64,000 bases of DNA from Citrobacter freundii (GCF_029717145.1 NZ_CP099222.1:3410001-3474000); one strand, 5' to 3'; shown: positions 1-10,010, numbered from the stretch's first letter. A program made the numbers and translations. The notes: generated by a model not told the origin, from the letters alone.

Positions 1-3000
1 TCGCGTTCGCGTTCGATTTCCGCCAATACGGCAGGATCCAACCCATTGGCCTCTTTTTCCTGCCAGTTTTGCGTTTCCGGCGGCCAGGTATCCAGCAACC
101 CCAGGAATGCAACCTTCTCTCCCCTGGCCTGCAAGCGTGCCGCAATACCCTGCGCCAGCGTGCCGCCCAGCGAATACCCCAGTAAATAGTAGGGGCCGTG
201 AGGCTGCTGCTCCAGCAACGTTTTAAGATGGTATTCACAGACCTCATCGAGATTTGCTGCCGTCTGCATCGGCCCACTGGGCCGTGGCGACTGAATGCCA
301 GTAATTGACCACTCAGGGTTCAAATAGCGTGATAACACGCTAAACTGCCAGGCAAAGCCGGACGCCGGATGGAAACAGAACAGCGTTGGGCCGTGGCTGG
401 TGCGCAGCGGTAGCAGCGCTTCAAACCCCAGTTGCTGTGACTGTGCGTCATCGTTGCTGTCCAACAGCGTACTGAGTTGTTCAACGGTGGAAGCAACCAT
501 CACCTGCCCTGGCGTCACCTGACGTTCAAATACGCGGCTCAACTGCGCCGCCAGCTTCATCGCCAGTAACGAATGACCGCCGAGCGCGAAAAAGTCTGCT
601 GCTACATCATTAACTTCACAGCCCAGCAGCGCGGAAAAGGCCTCGGCAATGGTGGTCTCCGTGCCCGGGTATGGCGCGCGTCCTGCCGTGCGCGGCGTCA
701 ACTGCGGCATCGGTAAGGCTTTACGATCCAGCTTACCGTTGGCGCTGAGCGGTAACTCCGCCAGCTGCAATAACACGGACGGCACCATATGCGCAGGCAG
801 CGTTTCACGCAGTCTCGCCTGTAGTGCGGGAATATCCAGCGGTAACCCCGAATGCGACACCAGATACCCGACCAGCTGGCGCGCATCGCCGCCGGTAGCT
901 ACCGCCTGATTGAATACGCAGGCATGGGCCACGGCATGCTCGACATCCGGTAGCGTCTGCATTACCCGATCAATCTCACCCAGTTCAATGCGCTGCCCGC
1001 GGATTTTTAGCTGGTCATCGCTGCGCCCGAGGTATTCCACCGCACCATTATCCAGCCAGCGCGCCACGTCCCCGGTACGGTACATGCGTTCACCGGACGC
1101 AAACGGATCGGCAATAAAACGGCTTGCCGTCAGGTCCGGGCGACCCAGATACCCCTGCGCCAGTTGGATCCCTGTCAGGTACAGATCGCCCGCCACGCCG
1201 ACGGGCACCGGGCGCATCATGGCATCAAGGATCCGCAGGCCCGTATTCCAGACCGGATAGCCAATCGGCACGCTGTTACCGGTCACGGCGGCAAGCGCAT
1301 CTCCGCATGCCGGATACCAGCTGACATCCACCGCCGCTTCGGTCGGGCCGTACAAATTGTGCAGCGGTGCGTGGGTCAGCAGTTCCCACTCGCGGCACAG
1401 TTCTGCTGGCAGGGCTTCGCCGCTGCAGAACACCTGCTTCAGCGTAGCGCAGCTTTCCCGCGCCGTCTCCGGCGTCAGCGAGGCAACAAACGCCGCCAGC
1501 ATCGACGGTACAAAGTGCGTGGTGGTCACGCCATATTGTGCAAAGAACTGCTGCATCGCCAGCGGGTCACGATGCGCCTCAGGCTCCGCCATCACCAGCT
1601 TTGCGCCCGCCATAAACGGCCAGAAAAACTCCCACACCGAGACATCAAAACTGCATGGCGTTTTTTGCGCCACCACATCATCGGCGGTCAGCGGATAGTG
1701 ATTTTGCATCCACAACAGGCGGTTAACGATGGCGGTTTGCCCCACCATCACCCCCTTTGGTCTGCCGGTCGAACCCGAGGTAAAGATGATGTAAGCGGTA
1801 TGCTCTGGACGCGATAACGCCAGCGGGACGCTATTTTCCGTTGGCAGCGGCGCGTTATAGCACACACTGTCCAGCCCAGGAATATCGCGAAAGCGGGACA
1901 GCTGTTCTTCGGTAGTGATCAACAACGTAGGACGTGCGTCTTCCAGCATCATCCGCAGACGATCGTCCGGATAGCCGGTATCCAGCGGCAGCCAGGCGGC
2001 ACCCGCTTCCACAACGCCGTGTAATGCGAGCGTCAGGAACACAGAGCGCGGTAAGGCCACGGCAACGCTGTCGCCTGGTCGCACGCCGCGTTCACGCAGC
2101 ACCTGCGCCAGTGCAACAACCTGCTCACGCATTTCGCGGTAGCTGAACTGATAGCGGGCGTCGGCCAGCGCCGGCGCATCCGGTGTTTTCGCGGCCTGTT
2201 CCGCCACCAGCGCGCTGAGCGTGGTGAACGGAATATCAATCGCCGTCTCGTTTATTTGCGCCAGCTGTTCTTGCTCTGACGGCAACAACATATCGGCATC
2301 GCCGCAGCGCAGCGCCGGGTTGTCGGCAAACTGGCCCATCAGCGCGGTTAAACGCGACGCATGTTGCGCCAGCGTCGCCTCATCATAACGCTGTTTATTG
2401 GCGAGAATTTCAATGCTCAGACCGCCGTTTTCATCCGGGAACAGCGCCAGTTCCAGATCGTTAACCGGCCCGGTCGCCAGCGTATGGGTTTGCGCCTGGA
2501 TGCCGGGAAGATCCAGCTGGTAGTCAAAGATTTTCACGTTCAGTACCGGACCAAACAGCGCCTCTTCACCGGCTGCTCGGCCGCCGTCGCGCACAATTTG
2601 CTCCGCATCATAACGCTGATGACGACGCATCTTCTTGAGCTGCCCGGCCAGTCGTTTCGCCAGTTCAGGTAGGCTTTCCGCGGCATCAAGATGCACACCG
2701 AATGGCAGCACATTCAACACCGGCCCGGTTGCCGTTAGCGCCGCCGATCCCATGCGGCGCATGAAAATAAACCCGGCGGCATAATCCATCCGGCTGCATA
2801 AACGCCCCAACCATAGTGCCATCAGCGCCAGTGCTAAATCCGCACGCTGAATGTCAGGCATGCGCGCGGCAAGCTGGCGGAATACGCCGTCGGGGGCGGT
2901 CAACTGCATGCGAATAATATCCGCGCTGGTCGCCCGGCCCGGCAGGGGTTTGCCCGACAGCGAAGCCGGTGGCGGCAACTGCTCTCGCTGCCCGGCCCAG

Positions 3001-3587
3001 AATGCGCCGTCACGCTGATACGCCTCGCTTTGGCGATACTGCTGATACTCTTCCACCACCTCGGCAAAAGGGGTAAAAGGTGATTCCGGCGTCGGTTCGC
3101 CGTGCTGCCATGCGCGGTAAATGGCGGCTATCTGGCGGGTGATGGCAGGAAAACTGAAACCATCCACCAGCAAATGATGATAGCGCTGATACCAGTACCA
3201 ACGGTTATCTGCCACTTGAATAAGTTGATGGCAGACCAGGGGTTTTGCGCCATCGGCACGAATGTCTTGCTGCAAGTCAGCCTGCATCAACGCCCGAGCG
3301 GCGTCGTGCGGACTGGCCATGTCACGGACATCGATAATCTCGGGTTGCGTAAAAGTGAACGTTGGATCAACCCACTGCCAAACCTCGCCGTTGTCTTCGC
3401 AAAACCGCATACGCAGGGTATCAGCATGCCCCAGACCGACGACAACCGCTTTCGCCAGCAGCGGTGCGTTCAGTTCCCCGGTTAATTCCACGTAGTGCGC
3501 GACGCTCCATGCTGAAGGCAACGTGGAGAGTTTTTCCGCCATCCAGATCCCCGGCTGGGCCGCGACTAACGGTAAGCGCTGAGTCAT
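1..3587 (-). CDS. entF: Enterobactin synthase component F (NRPS), C-terminus outside the window
   Basis: Non-ribosomal peptide synthetase that activates L-serine, joins it to 2,3-dihydroxybenzoate and cyclises the trimer to enterobactin in the cytoplasm. Visible in order: a condensation domain with HHLLVDG (catalytic histidines at residues 137-138), an adenylation domain with the FTSGSTGRPKGV core, a carrier domain with LGGHS whose phosphopantetheine serine falls at residue 1006, and the start of a thioesterase with GYSLGG (serine about residue 1139). About 1,195 codons are inside the window. The family is about 1,290 residues, so only the end is missing. The ATG overlaps the ybdZ stop (ATGA), which indicates translational coupling with the MbtH partner. 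EntD, encoded nearby, would load the carrier serine. Confidence 0.97.
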   Translation of the reverse strand, partial: MTQRLPLVAAQPGIWMAEKLSTLPSAWSVAHYVELTGELNAPLLAKAVVVGLGHADTLRMRFCEDNGEVWQWVDPTFTFTQPEIIDVRDMASPHDAARALMQADLQQDIRADGAKPLVCHQLIQVADNRWYWYQRYHHLLVDGFSFPAITRQIAAIYRAWQHGEPTPESPFTPFAEVVEEYQQYRQSEAYQRDGAFWAGQREQLPPPASLSGKPLPGRATSADIIRMQLTAPDGVFRQLAARMPDIQRADLALALMALWLGRLCSRMDYAAGFIFMRRMGSAALTATGPVLNVLPFGVHLDAAESLPELAKRLAGQLKKMRRHQRYDAEQIVRDGGRAAGEEALFGPVLNVKIFDYQLDLPGIQAQTHTLATGPVNDLELALFPDENGGLSIEILANKQRYDEATLAQHASRLTALMGQFADNPALRCGDADMLLPSEQEQLAQINETAIDIPFTTLSALVAEQAAKTPDAPALADARYQFSYREMREQVVALAQVLRERGVRPGDSVAVALPRSVFLTLALHGVVEAGAAWLPLDTGYPDDRLRMMLEDARPTLLITTEEQLSRFRDIPGLDSVCYNAPLPTENSVPLALSRPEHTAYIIFTSGSTGRPKGVMVGQTAIVNRLLWMQNHYPLTADDVVAQKTPCSFDVSVWEFFWPFMAGAKLVMAEPEAHRDPLAMQQFFAQYGVTTTHFVPSMLAAFVASLTPETARESCATLKQVFCSGEALPAELCREWELLTHAPLHNLYGPTEAAVDVSWYPACGDALAAVTGNSVPIGYPVWNTGLRILDAMMRPVPVGVAGDLYLTGIQLAQGYLGRPDLTASRFIADPFASGERMYRTGDVARWLDNGAVEYLGRSDDQLKIRGQRIELGEIDRVMQTLPDVEHAVAHACVFNQAVATGGDARQLVGYLVSHSGLPLDIPALQARLRETLPAHMVPSVLLQLAELPLSANGKLDRKALPMPQLTPRTAGRAPYPGTETTIAEAFSALLGCEVNDVAADFFALGGHSLLAMKLAAQLSRVFERQVTPGQVMVASTVEQLSTLLDSNDDAQSQQLGFEALLPLRTSHGPTLFCFHPASGFAWQFSVLSRYLNPEWSITGIQSPRPSGPMQTAANLDEVCEYHLKTLLEQQPHGPYYLLGYSLGGTLAQGIAARLQARGEKVAFLGLLDTWPPETQNWQEKEANGLDPAVLAEIERER

Positions 3588-3802
3588 TCTGCCTCCTGTA
3601 CATCGGCATAATTTGCAGGTGTTAGCGTGGTCCAGTTTTCCGCAAGCCATTGCTGGCAGGCTTCCTGGGATTGCGGTTCGCATGCGATGGCCCAGCCAGC
3701 AGGAAGCGAGCACTGCTGCGGCCAAAGGCTAAACTGACGTTGGGGGTTTTGCAGAATGTAAAACTGCCCCTGCGGGTTATCGAAAGGGTTACTGAATTCC
3801 AT
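3584..3802 (-). CDS. ybdZ: MbtH-like chaperone of EntF
   Basis: Small MbtH-family protein of 72 residues that binds and activates the EntF adenylation domain. The family signature is readable: N-terminal FSNPFDNPQG, FSLWPQ, LPAGW and a C-terminal LTPANY. The ATG at 3802 is chosen over an in-frame TTG six bases upstream because it has a GGAG ribosome site at the usual distance and gives the standard length. The stop overlaps the entF start by four bases. It lies between fes and entF, as in E. coli. Confidence 0.92.
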   Translation of the reverse strand: MEFSNPFDNPQGQFYILQNPQRQFSLWPQQCSLPAGWAIACEPQSQEACQQWLAENWTTLTPANYADVQEAE

Positions 3803-3832
3803 ACTCAACTCCTGTCGTGGAACATCGTCCGG

Positions 3833-5050
3833 TTAAATCGTGTCGGTGAGCGGCTGCCAGAGCGTCATCAGCCCGTGCATTAAGCCGCCGCGCCAGCAAA
3901 GCGCGTCGTGTCCACCTTCAACCTGACGCCAGAAAATAGACCGTGGTGCATGCGGTAACTGTGCGAAGAGCGCCTGATTGGCGCGAAAAATAATCGGTTC
4001 ACGAATTCCGGCTTCCAGAACAATACGCAGCCCCTGCGCGCTCAACGTTCCTGCCCTCAGTTGTTCAATCACGATCCCATCCTGATGCCCTGCGCGATGC
4101 GGCCACCAGTAAGATCCGGACTGACTGAGCACGCAGCCAAAACGTTCCGGCCAGTTCAGACCGGCATACAGCGAGGACAATCCCCCAAAGCTTTGCCCGG
4201 CGACGACCGTGCGCTGCGGATCGTCACTGAACGCGGCAGTCGCGTTCACCAGCGGCAGTAACTCCTGTTGTACCGCCAGCCAGAAATCGGCATTGCACGG
4301 CAGCTCGCGACTGCGATGAGGCGTATCGATGGCATCAATTAGGAGATAAACGGCAGGGGGGAGCTGATGTCGCTGGGTCAGTGAGGTCAGCGCGGGCCAG
4401 ACCGGCATGCTGTGCGCCCAAAACTGTCCGTCCAGCAGGACTGCCAGCGGACGTTCCCCGGGATTTGCCTCGCCTGTGGTAAACACCCACACGCGGCGCG
4501 TATTACCTAACCTTTCGCTGTGCCATTGCAAGCAAAGCGCTGGTGAATCCGGAGGTTGGGGACTGTCCCAGCCAGGCTGAACGGGGGCGTCGGGCATTTC
4601 CAGCGCTGAGACCGCATGCCCGCGCCCGCCTTGCCAGCTTTGAGGATTGAGGGGATCGGCGATGGCCTGCGGCAGCAGCTGTCGCCAGCCTTCGCGTAGT
4701 AACGTTCTGTCCGGAGTGTCGCCTGCGTTCAACGTGGCAAAAATGTCGTCTCGTGCAGAAGGGATGAAACAGTAACTGCCGCGCCAGCGGGCGTTCAGGG
4801 TAATGCTCCAGCACCAAACATCTGTACCGTCAATACGTTGCATCGACTGGGGAACGGCATTTTGATGGTGGTCGGTCACGCCGGTAATGTAGACCCACAC
4901 GCGACGAATTGTTGAGTGTTTTTCCGTTCCCTGCGGGTCACGCCACCAAAACGTCACGCGGTAATCGCCGCTGTCCTCACGCACCCATTCCGGGCCATTT
5001 TTTGACTGCCACCACGCCTCGCTTCCCATCATTAACGCCGTCACCGTCAT
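3833..5050 (-). CDS. fes: Enterochelin (ferric enterobactin) esterase
   Basis: Cytoplasmic serine esterase of about 405 residues that hydrolyses ferric enterobactin so that iron can be released. Visible: an N-terminal lid/sandwich region (GSEAWWQSKNGPEW, VTFWWRDPQG), an alpha/beta-hydrolase core with nucleophile elbow GQSFGG and the late histidine motif GGHDALCWRGG. An in-frame TTG at 5071 gives seven more codons but has no ribosome site. The ATG at 5050 has GGGGTT just upstream and matches the family N-terminus. It is transcribed divergently from fepA across a Fur-type region and is followed by ybdZ and entF. Confidence 0.94.
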   Translation of the reverse strand: MTVTALMMGSEAWWQSKNGPEWVREDSGDYRVTFWWRDPQGTEKHSTIRRVWVYITGVTDHHQNAVPQSMQRIDGTDVWCWSITLNARWRGSYCFIPSARDDIFATLNAGDTPDRTLLREGWRQLLPQAIADPLNPQSWQGGRGHAVSALEMPDAPVQPGWDSPQPPDSPALCLQWHSERLGNTRRVWVFTTGEANPGERPLAVLLDGQFWAHSMPVWPALTSLTQRHQLPPAVYLLIDAIDTPHRSRELPCNADFWLAVQQELLPLVNATAAFSDDPQRTVVAGQSFGGLSSLYAGLNWPERFGCVLSQSGSYWWPHRAGHQDGIVIEQLRAGTLSAQGLRIVLEAGIREPIIFRANQALFAQLPHAPRSIFWRQVEGGHDALCWRGGLMHGLMTLWQPLTDTI

Positions 5051-5097
5051 AACCCCATGTTTATTGTGCAATTTTAAATCTAATCGTGAAATATATT

Positions 5098-5131
5098 GAT
5101 AATATTATTGATAACTATTTGCATTTGCAAT
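5098..5131. promoter_or_regulatory. Probable Fur-box array in the fes/fepA divergent promoter
   Basis: An AT-rich run beginning GATAATATTATTGATAAC and ending TTTGCATTTGCAAT resembles overlapping Fur hexamers (GATAAT/ATTATC type). It sits between the divergent fes and fepA genes, where E. coli has a known Fur-controlled promoter. The exact operator limits are inferred. Confidence 0.65.
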
Positions 5132-5302
5132 AGCGTATTGTCGCGCTGTGGGAAGCGCGTACAGTTTTTCACCACTCATAAACCGACCTGGCGCTGCGAA
5201 CTTTTTCTGGAACGGATGGTTTTCGCAGGAGCGGGCGACATCAGGCCAAATGCCCCACAACGGCACATTGGTTCACGTGGCTAAAAGAAAGCAGGACATA
5301 CA

Positions 5303-7597
5303 ATGAACAACAAGATTCATTCACTGGCCTTATTGGTCAATTTAGGGATTTACGGGATAGCGCTGCCAGCCATGGCAGAAGATAAAACCGATAGCACCGC
5401 CGTCTCGCATGAAGATACCATCGTCGTTACCGCCGCCCAGCAGAACCTGCAGGCGCCAGGTGTTTCCACCATCACCGCTGATGAAATCCGTAAGAATCCT
5501 CCCGCGCGCGATGTGGCGGAAATCATCCGTACCATGCCTGGCGTTAACCTGACCGGTAACTCAACCAGCGGCCAGCGCGGCAACAACCGTCAGATTGATA
5601 TTCGCGGCATGGGGCCAGAAAACACCCTGATTCTGATCGACGGCAAGCCGGTCACCAGCCGCAACTCCGTACGTCAGGGCTGGCGCGGTGAGCGTGATAC
5701 CCGTGGCGATACCGCCTGGGTTGCACCGGAAATGATTGAGCGCATTGAAGTGCTGCGTGGTCCTGCTGCGGCGCGTTACGGCAACGGCGCTGCAGGTGGT
5801 GTGGTGAATATCATCACTAAAAAAGGCAGCAACGAGTGGCATGGGTCCTGGAATACCTATTTCAACGCCCCGGAACACAAAGAAGAAGGCGCCACCAAAC
5901 GCACCAACTTTAGTCTGAATGGCCCACTGGGCGGAGATTTCAGCTTCCGACTGAACGGTAATCTTGATAAAACGCAGGCCGATGCCTGGGACATCAACGA
6001 GGGTCATCAATCTGCACGTACGGGGTCATACGCCGATACCATGCCCGCGGGTCGTGAAGGGGTAAAAAACAAAGACATCAACGGCCTGCTGCGTTGGGAT
6101 TTTGCGCCAATGCAATCGCTGGAATTTGAAGCGGGTTACAGCCGTCAGGGCAATCTGTACGCTGGCGATACCCAGAATACTAACAACGATAACAAAACCA
6201 GTGGGCTGGTAAAAAAATACTACGGTAAAGAAACCAACCGTATGTACCGCCAGAATTATGCGCTGACATGGAATGGCGGCTGGGACAACGGCATTACCAC
6301 CAGCAACTGGGCGCAATACGAACACACCCGTAACTCTCGTTTGGGTGAAGGTCTGGCAGGCGGTCTTGAAGGGCTGTTTAACAGTAATCAATTTACCGAC
6401 ACTGACCTGGCAGATGTCACCCTGCACAGCGAAATCAGCATTCCATTCGATTTGTGGGTTAATCAGAACCTGACGCTTGGTACCGAGTGGAACCAGCAGC
6501 GTATGAAAGATATGACGTCCAATACCCAGACCTTTATGGGCGGAAACATACCCGGCGCCAGCAGCACCGATCGCAGCCCCTATTCAGACGCAGAGATCTT
6601 CTCCCTGTTTGCTGAAAACAACATGGAGCTGACCGACAGCACCATGCTAACGCCGGGCCTGCGTTTCGATCACCACAGTATCGTGGGCGATAACTGGAGT
6701 CCGTCGCTGAACCTGTCTCAGGGTCTGGGCGACGACTTTACCCTGAAAATGGGCATCGCGCGGGCCTATAAAGCGCCGAGCCTGTACCAGACTAACCCGA
6801 ATTATATTTTGTACAGCAAAGGCCAGGGGTGCTATGCCACCGGTTCTGCCAGCGGTATTGGCTGCTACATGATGGGTAACGATGACCTGAAAGCCGAAAC
6901 CAGTATCAACAAAGAGATTGGTCTGGAGTTCAAACGTGACGGCTGGCTGGCTGGCGTTACCTGGTTCCGCAACGATTATCGTAACAAGATCGAGGCGGGA
7001 ACTGTACCGCAAAGCAGAACATCAATTACCAAGAAAAACCCGACTACCGGTAAAACAACAACAACCTACACCGATATTTATCAGTGGGAAAACGTGCCTA
7101 AAGCGGTGGTAGAAGGCCTGGAAGGGACGTTGAACGTGCCGGTGAGCGAGACCGTCAACTGGACCAACAACATCACCTACATGCTGCAGAGTAAGAATAA
7201 AGAGACCGGCGAACGCCTGTCGATTATTCCTGAGTATACACTGAACTCCACGCTGAGCTGGCAGGCACGCGAGGATCTGTCCTTGCAGTCCACCTTCACC
7301 TGGTATGGCAAACAGCAGCCGAAGAAATACGATTATCAGGGTAAACCGGTCACCGGCAGTTCAGCTCAGGAAGTCAGCCCGTACAGCATTGTCGGTCTGA
7401 GCGCGACCTGGGATGTGACCAAAACCGTCAGCCTGACCGGCGGTGTGGATAACGTCTTTGACAAACGTCTGTGGCGCGAAGGTAATGCCCAAACCACCAG
7501 CGATATCAAAACTGGCGACTATATGGCGGGCGCAGGCGCGTACACCTATAACGAACCGGGCCGCACCTGGTATATGAGCGTTAACACGCACTTCTGA
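5303..7597 (+). CDS. fepA: TonB-dependent ferric enterobactin receptor
   Basis: Outer-membrane receptor of 764 residues importing ferric enterobactin with energy from TonB. Seen: a Sec signal peptide ending LPAMA at residue 25, a TonB box DTIVVTA at residues 38-44, a plug domain (DIRGMGPENTLILIDGKPV, RIEVLRGPAAARYG, GGVVNIITKKG) and a 22-strand-type barrel ending with aromatic Phe (SVNTHF). The length is slightly above the E. coli protein (about 746), consistent with loop differences. A GCAGGA ribosome site precedes the ATG. It is divergent from fes and is followed after 49 bases by entD. Confidence 0.98.
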   Translation: MNNKIHSLALLVNLGIYGIALPAMAEDKTDSTAVSHEDTIVVTAAQQNLQAPGVSTITADEIRKNPPARDVAEIIRTMPGVNLTGNSTSGQRGNNRQIDIRGMGPENTLILIDGKPVTSRNSVRQGWRGERDTRGDTAWVAPEMIERIEVLRGPAAARYGNGAAGGVVNIITKKGSNEWHGSWNTYFNAPEHKEEGATKRTNFSLNGPLGGDFSFRLNGNLDKTQADAWDINEGHQSARTGSYADTMPAGREGVKNKDINGLLRWDFAPMQSLEFEAGYSRQGNLYAGDTQNTNNDNKTSGLVKKYYGKETNRMYRQNYALTWNGGWDNGITTSNWAQYEHTRNSRLGEGLAGGLEGLFNSNQFTDTDLADVTLHSEISIPFDLWVNQNLTLGTEWNQQRMKDMTSNTQTFMGGNIPGASSTDRSPYSDAEIFSLFAENNMELTDSTMLTPGLRFDHHSIVGDNWSPSLNLSQGLGDDFTLKMGIARAYKAPSLYQTNPNYILYSKGQGCYATGSASGIGCYMMGNDDLKAETSINKEIGLEFKRDGWLAGVTWFRNDYRNKIEAGTVPQSRTSITKKNPTTGKTTTTYTDIYQWENVPKAVVEGLEGTLNVPVSETVNWTNNITYMLQSKNKETGERLSIIPEYTLNSTLSWQAREDLSLQSTFTWYGKQQPKKYDYQGKPVTGSSAQEVSPYSIVGLSATWDVTKTVSLTGGVDNVFDKRLWREGNAQTTSDIKTGDYMAGAGAYTYNEPGRTWYMSVNTHF

Positions 7598-7607
7598 TAA
7601 CGTTTTT

Positions 7608-7631
7608 CCCTCTCCTCCATCGAGGAGAGGG
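7608..7631. terminator. Hairpin between fepA and entD
   Basis: A perfect 10-bp stem (CCCTCTCCTC / GAGGAGAGGG) with a CATC loop lies between the fepA stop and the entD start. No U-run follows on either strand, so it more likely stabilises the fepA mRNA end or attenuates transcription into entD than terminates fully. Confidence 0.5.
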
Positions 7632-7646
7632 AATTCGTGAGCCATC

Positions 7647-8300
7647 ATGCACACAACCCACATTCCACTGTCCTTCGCCAGCCATACGCTGCATCTCGTT
7701 GAATTTGCCCCCGACAGCCTGCATGAACACGATCTGCTGTGGCTTCCTCATTACGCTCAGCTCGCAGCCTGCGGGCGTAAACGACAAGCGGAGCATTTAG
7801 CGGGGCGTATTGCCGCCGTCCATGCGCTGAGAGAATATGGCAGTAAAGCCGTGCCCGGCATCGGCGAACGCCGCCAACCGCTGTGGCCACCGGGTCTGTT
7901 TGGCAGCATCAGCCATAGCGCCTCGACCGCGTTAGCAGTTGTCTCGCCGCGCCCCATAGGGCTAGACATTGACGCTATTTTTACACCCGACACCGCTGCC
8001 GAACTGGCTGACAGCATTATCGACCACCATGAACAACAGGTTTTGCAAGGTTGCCCGGTCCCCTTTCCGCTCGCCTTAACCCTGGCGTTCTCCGCCAAAG
8101 AGAGCGTATATAAAGCGTTCAGTGCGCAAACTCGCGGACTGCCGGGCTTTGCCAGCGCCAAAATCATCGCCCTCACCGCCACGCACTTAACGGTGCAAAT
8201 CATGCCATCATTTTCGGCAAACCTCGGCGGATTGAACGTCAACGTGCGCTGGGCCTCTCGCGATAACAGCGTCATTACCCTGTGTGACGCTACTTTTTAA
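7647..8300 (+). CDS. entD: Enterobactin synthase 4'-phosphopantetheinyl transferase
   Basis: Transfers the phosphopantetheine arm of CoA to the carrier serines of EntF and EntB. The 217-residue protein shows the Sfp/EntD motifs: GSISHSAST, the metal-binding IGLDIDAIF, and FSAKESVYKAF, which matches the (W/F)xxKE(S/A)xxK signature. Other matches to E. coli EntD are DLLWLPHYAQL and RKRQAEHLAGRIAAVHALREYG. It is co-oriented with fepA. Its 3' end overlaps the 3' end of the convergent esterase remnant by 11 bases. Confidence 0.96.
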   Translation: MHTTHIPLSFASHTLHLVEFAPDSLHEHDLLWLPHYAQLAACGRKRQAEHLAGRIAAVHALREYGSKAVPGIGERRQPLWPPGLFGSISHSASTALAVVSPRPIGLDIDAIFTPDTAAELADSIIDHHEQQVLQGCPVPFPLALTLAFSAKESVYKAFSAQTRGLPGFASAKIIALTATHLTVQIMPSFSANLGGLNVNVRWASRDNSVITLCDATF

Positions 8301-9115
8301 CAAACTCACCAATCGCCTGATACGTGGCCTGCGCTTCCTGCGGGACTTTATCTTCCAGCATCAGATAGGCATGGGTCATCCCCGGAAAGTGAACGTGCTG
8401 TACGGGAATGCCCTCAGCCTGCAGTTTGGCAACAAAGGCAAAATTCTCATCGCGCAACGGATCCAGCCCGCCGCTAAAGAGTAATGTGGCCGGAAAATCT
8501 TTACGCAATGGAAAATAGAGCGGCGATGCCAGTTTACGATCTTCATCATTCTGGAAATACTGCTGGAAGTACCAGCGTATTTTGCTTTCATCGAGCAGTT
8601 TCCCTGTGCCATTTTCCTTCACGGACGGCCAGTCTAACGTGTAATCCAGACTCGGGTAGATCAGCACCAGCCGATTAATCAGCCCCGGCTGATGACGGGA
8701 AAGCGACTCGGCGAGCGTTGCGCTGAAAGCACCGCCACCGCTGTCACCGACAAGGGTCAGTTGACGCTGATAGGGAATGTGCTGACGCTCGAGCACTGAA
8801 TAGACACTTTCAACAGCGGCTTTGGCATCGGAGAGACCCGCCGGATACGGGTTTTCCGGTGACCGCCGATAGTCGACCGACACCACCGTGTTGCCGGTTG
8901 CCGTCGCCAGATGCCGGGCTACGGGATCGTAGACCTCCACTGTTCCACTCAGGTGTCCGCCCATGTTCCTGTTGCCAACGTTGCTGATAGCGCTGTTGCT
9001 GCTCCTGCAACGCGTCGGCGCTGACAGCCGCGCTGAAAAGACTCGCCGCCATGGCGACTGCGGCGGGTTGGACTAAGGCCTTGCCGGATAACCCTAATCG
9101 GCTACCTGATTTCAT
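8290..9115 (-). pseudogene. Secreted HSL-family alpha/beta-hydrolase (esterase), disrupted
   Basis: Two reading frames together make a hormone-sensitive-lipase-type esterase. The upstream frame starts at 9115 with a GGAG ribosome site and an Ala-rich signal peptide (AVAMAASLFSAAVSA), then a Gln-rich stretch, and drifts into nonsense after QQEHG near 8970. The downstream frame, open to 8290, enters at GGHLSGTVEVYDPVARHL and carries VDYRRSPENPYPAG, nucleophile GDSGGG, acid GGLDPLRDE and histidine MTHAY. The oxyanion motif HGGGH is broken at the frame change. The roughly 60 residues that normally precede it are absent, so an internal deletion with frameshift is inferred. A functional product from the downstream frame is unlikely. 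Confidence 0.72.
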
Positions 9116-9198
9116 GGTACGTTCTCCGTTGAACCGTTTCGCGAAAGAGTATAGCCGTTGCTAATAATCTGTCTGAACGGTTATGGCGGATGACGGCG

Positions 9199-9903
9199 TT
9201 ATCCCTGCCGACACGCAGCCAGCGACTGACGCTGCTGACCCTGCGCATCAAAGTTTTCCGCGGCCAGCCAGCGTTGTAAAACGGCATCACGTTGTGGCCA
9301 TTCACCGTCAATCATCGATAGCCAGTCGCTGTCGCGGTTACGGCCCTTGCGCACAATTTTCTGGCGAAAACGTCCTTCAAAAACAAAACCTAAGCGTTCT
9401 GCCGCCCGTCGCGACGCATCGTTCAGCGAGTCACATTTCCACTCCACACGACGATACCCGAGGGCAAATGCCTGACGCAGCAGCAGCCAGACGGTTTCCG
9501 TCCCCAGCACCGTATTTTTCATCCGCGGCGACCAGGTTACATGACCAATTTCGACCGAGCCGTTCTCGCGGTCCATCGCCATAAAGCACACCAGCCCGAC
9601 GGCGCGCCCCGAGCGCAAATCGATAACCGCGTAGGGAACCAACCCGGCGTCAGTAGATTTTCCTTTTACCCAGTGGGCCGCTACCGCAACGCTCGTCGGC
9701 CGCTCGCTGGCAAGCCAGGTCCAGTCACGTTCGTCCGGCGCTTGCGCATAGGCGTCAAATAAATCGGCGGCATGGCTGTCTGCATCCAGCACCTCAAGAC
9801 GGCAATATCGCCCTTCCAGCACAACCCGAGGCAGCACTGACGCCCCATTCCAGTCCGGCAGGGCATCGCCTACCGTCTGTCCATACAGATTAATTTCCGG
9901 CAC
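9199..9903 (-). CDS. GNAT-family N-acetyltransferase, RimJ/RimL type
   Basis: Predicted cytoplasmic acetyl-CoA-dependent acyltransferase of 234 residues. Features of the RimJ/RimL subfamily: LEGRYCRLEVL at the start of the fold, VGLVCFMAMDRENGSVEIGHVTWSPRMKN, TEALYL-like TETVWLLLRQAFALGYRRVEWKCDS, and the terminal NDASRRAAERLGFVFEGRFRQ. These mark the acetyl-CoA fold but do not give the substrate. The start is GTG at 9903 with a purine-rich GGGGGTGAG upstream. The gene sits alone between the esterase remnant and an ERIC element, in the place where E. coli has hokE/sokE. Confidence 0.85.
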   Translation of the reverse strand: MPEINLYGQTVGDALPDWNGASVLPRVVLEGRYCRLEVLDADSHAADLFDAYAQAPDERDWTWLASERPTSVAVAAHWVKGKSTDAGLVPYAVIDLRSGRAVGLVCFMAMDRENGSVEIGHVTWSPRMKNTVLGTETVWLLLRQAFALGYRRVEWKCDSLNDASRRAAERLGFVFEGRFRQKIVRKGRNRDSDWLSMIDGEWPQRDAVLQRWLAAENFDAQGQQRQSLAACRQG

Positions 9904-10010
9904 TGCTCACCCCCGTTGTGAAAGCAAAAAACAGTTATAGCACCTGTCATTTTGCGTTCAAAGCGCAGGATGTGGATTTCCCTTATCGTACGGAAAACCG
10001 CCAGTCCTTC

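Noticed and set aside
1164-1817. 217-codon plus-strand frame inside entF
   Set aside because: It is the antisense of the conserved EntF adenylation domain, has Arg/His-rich composition of an antisense frame and no domain.
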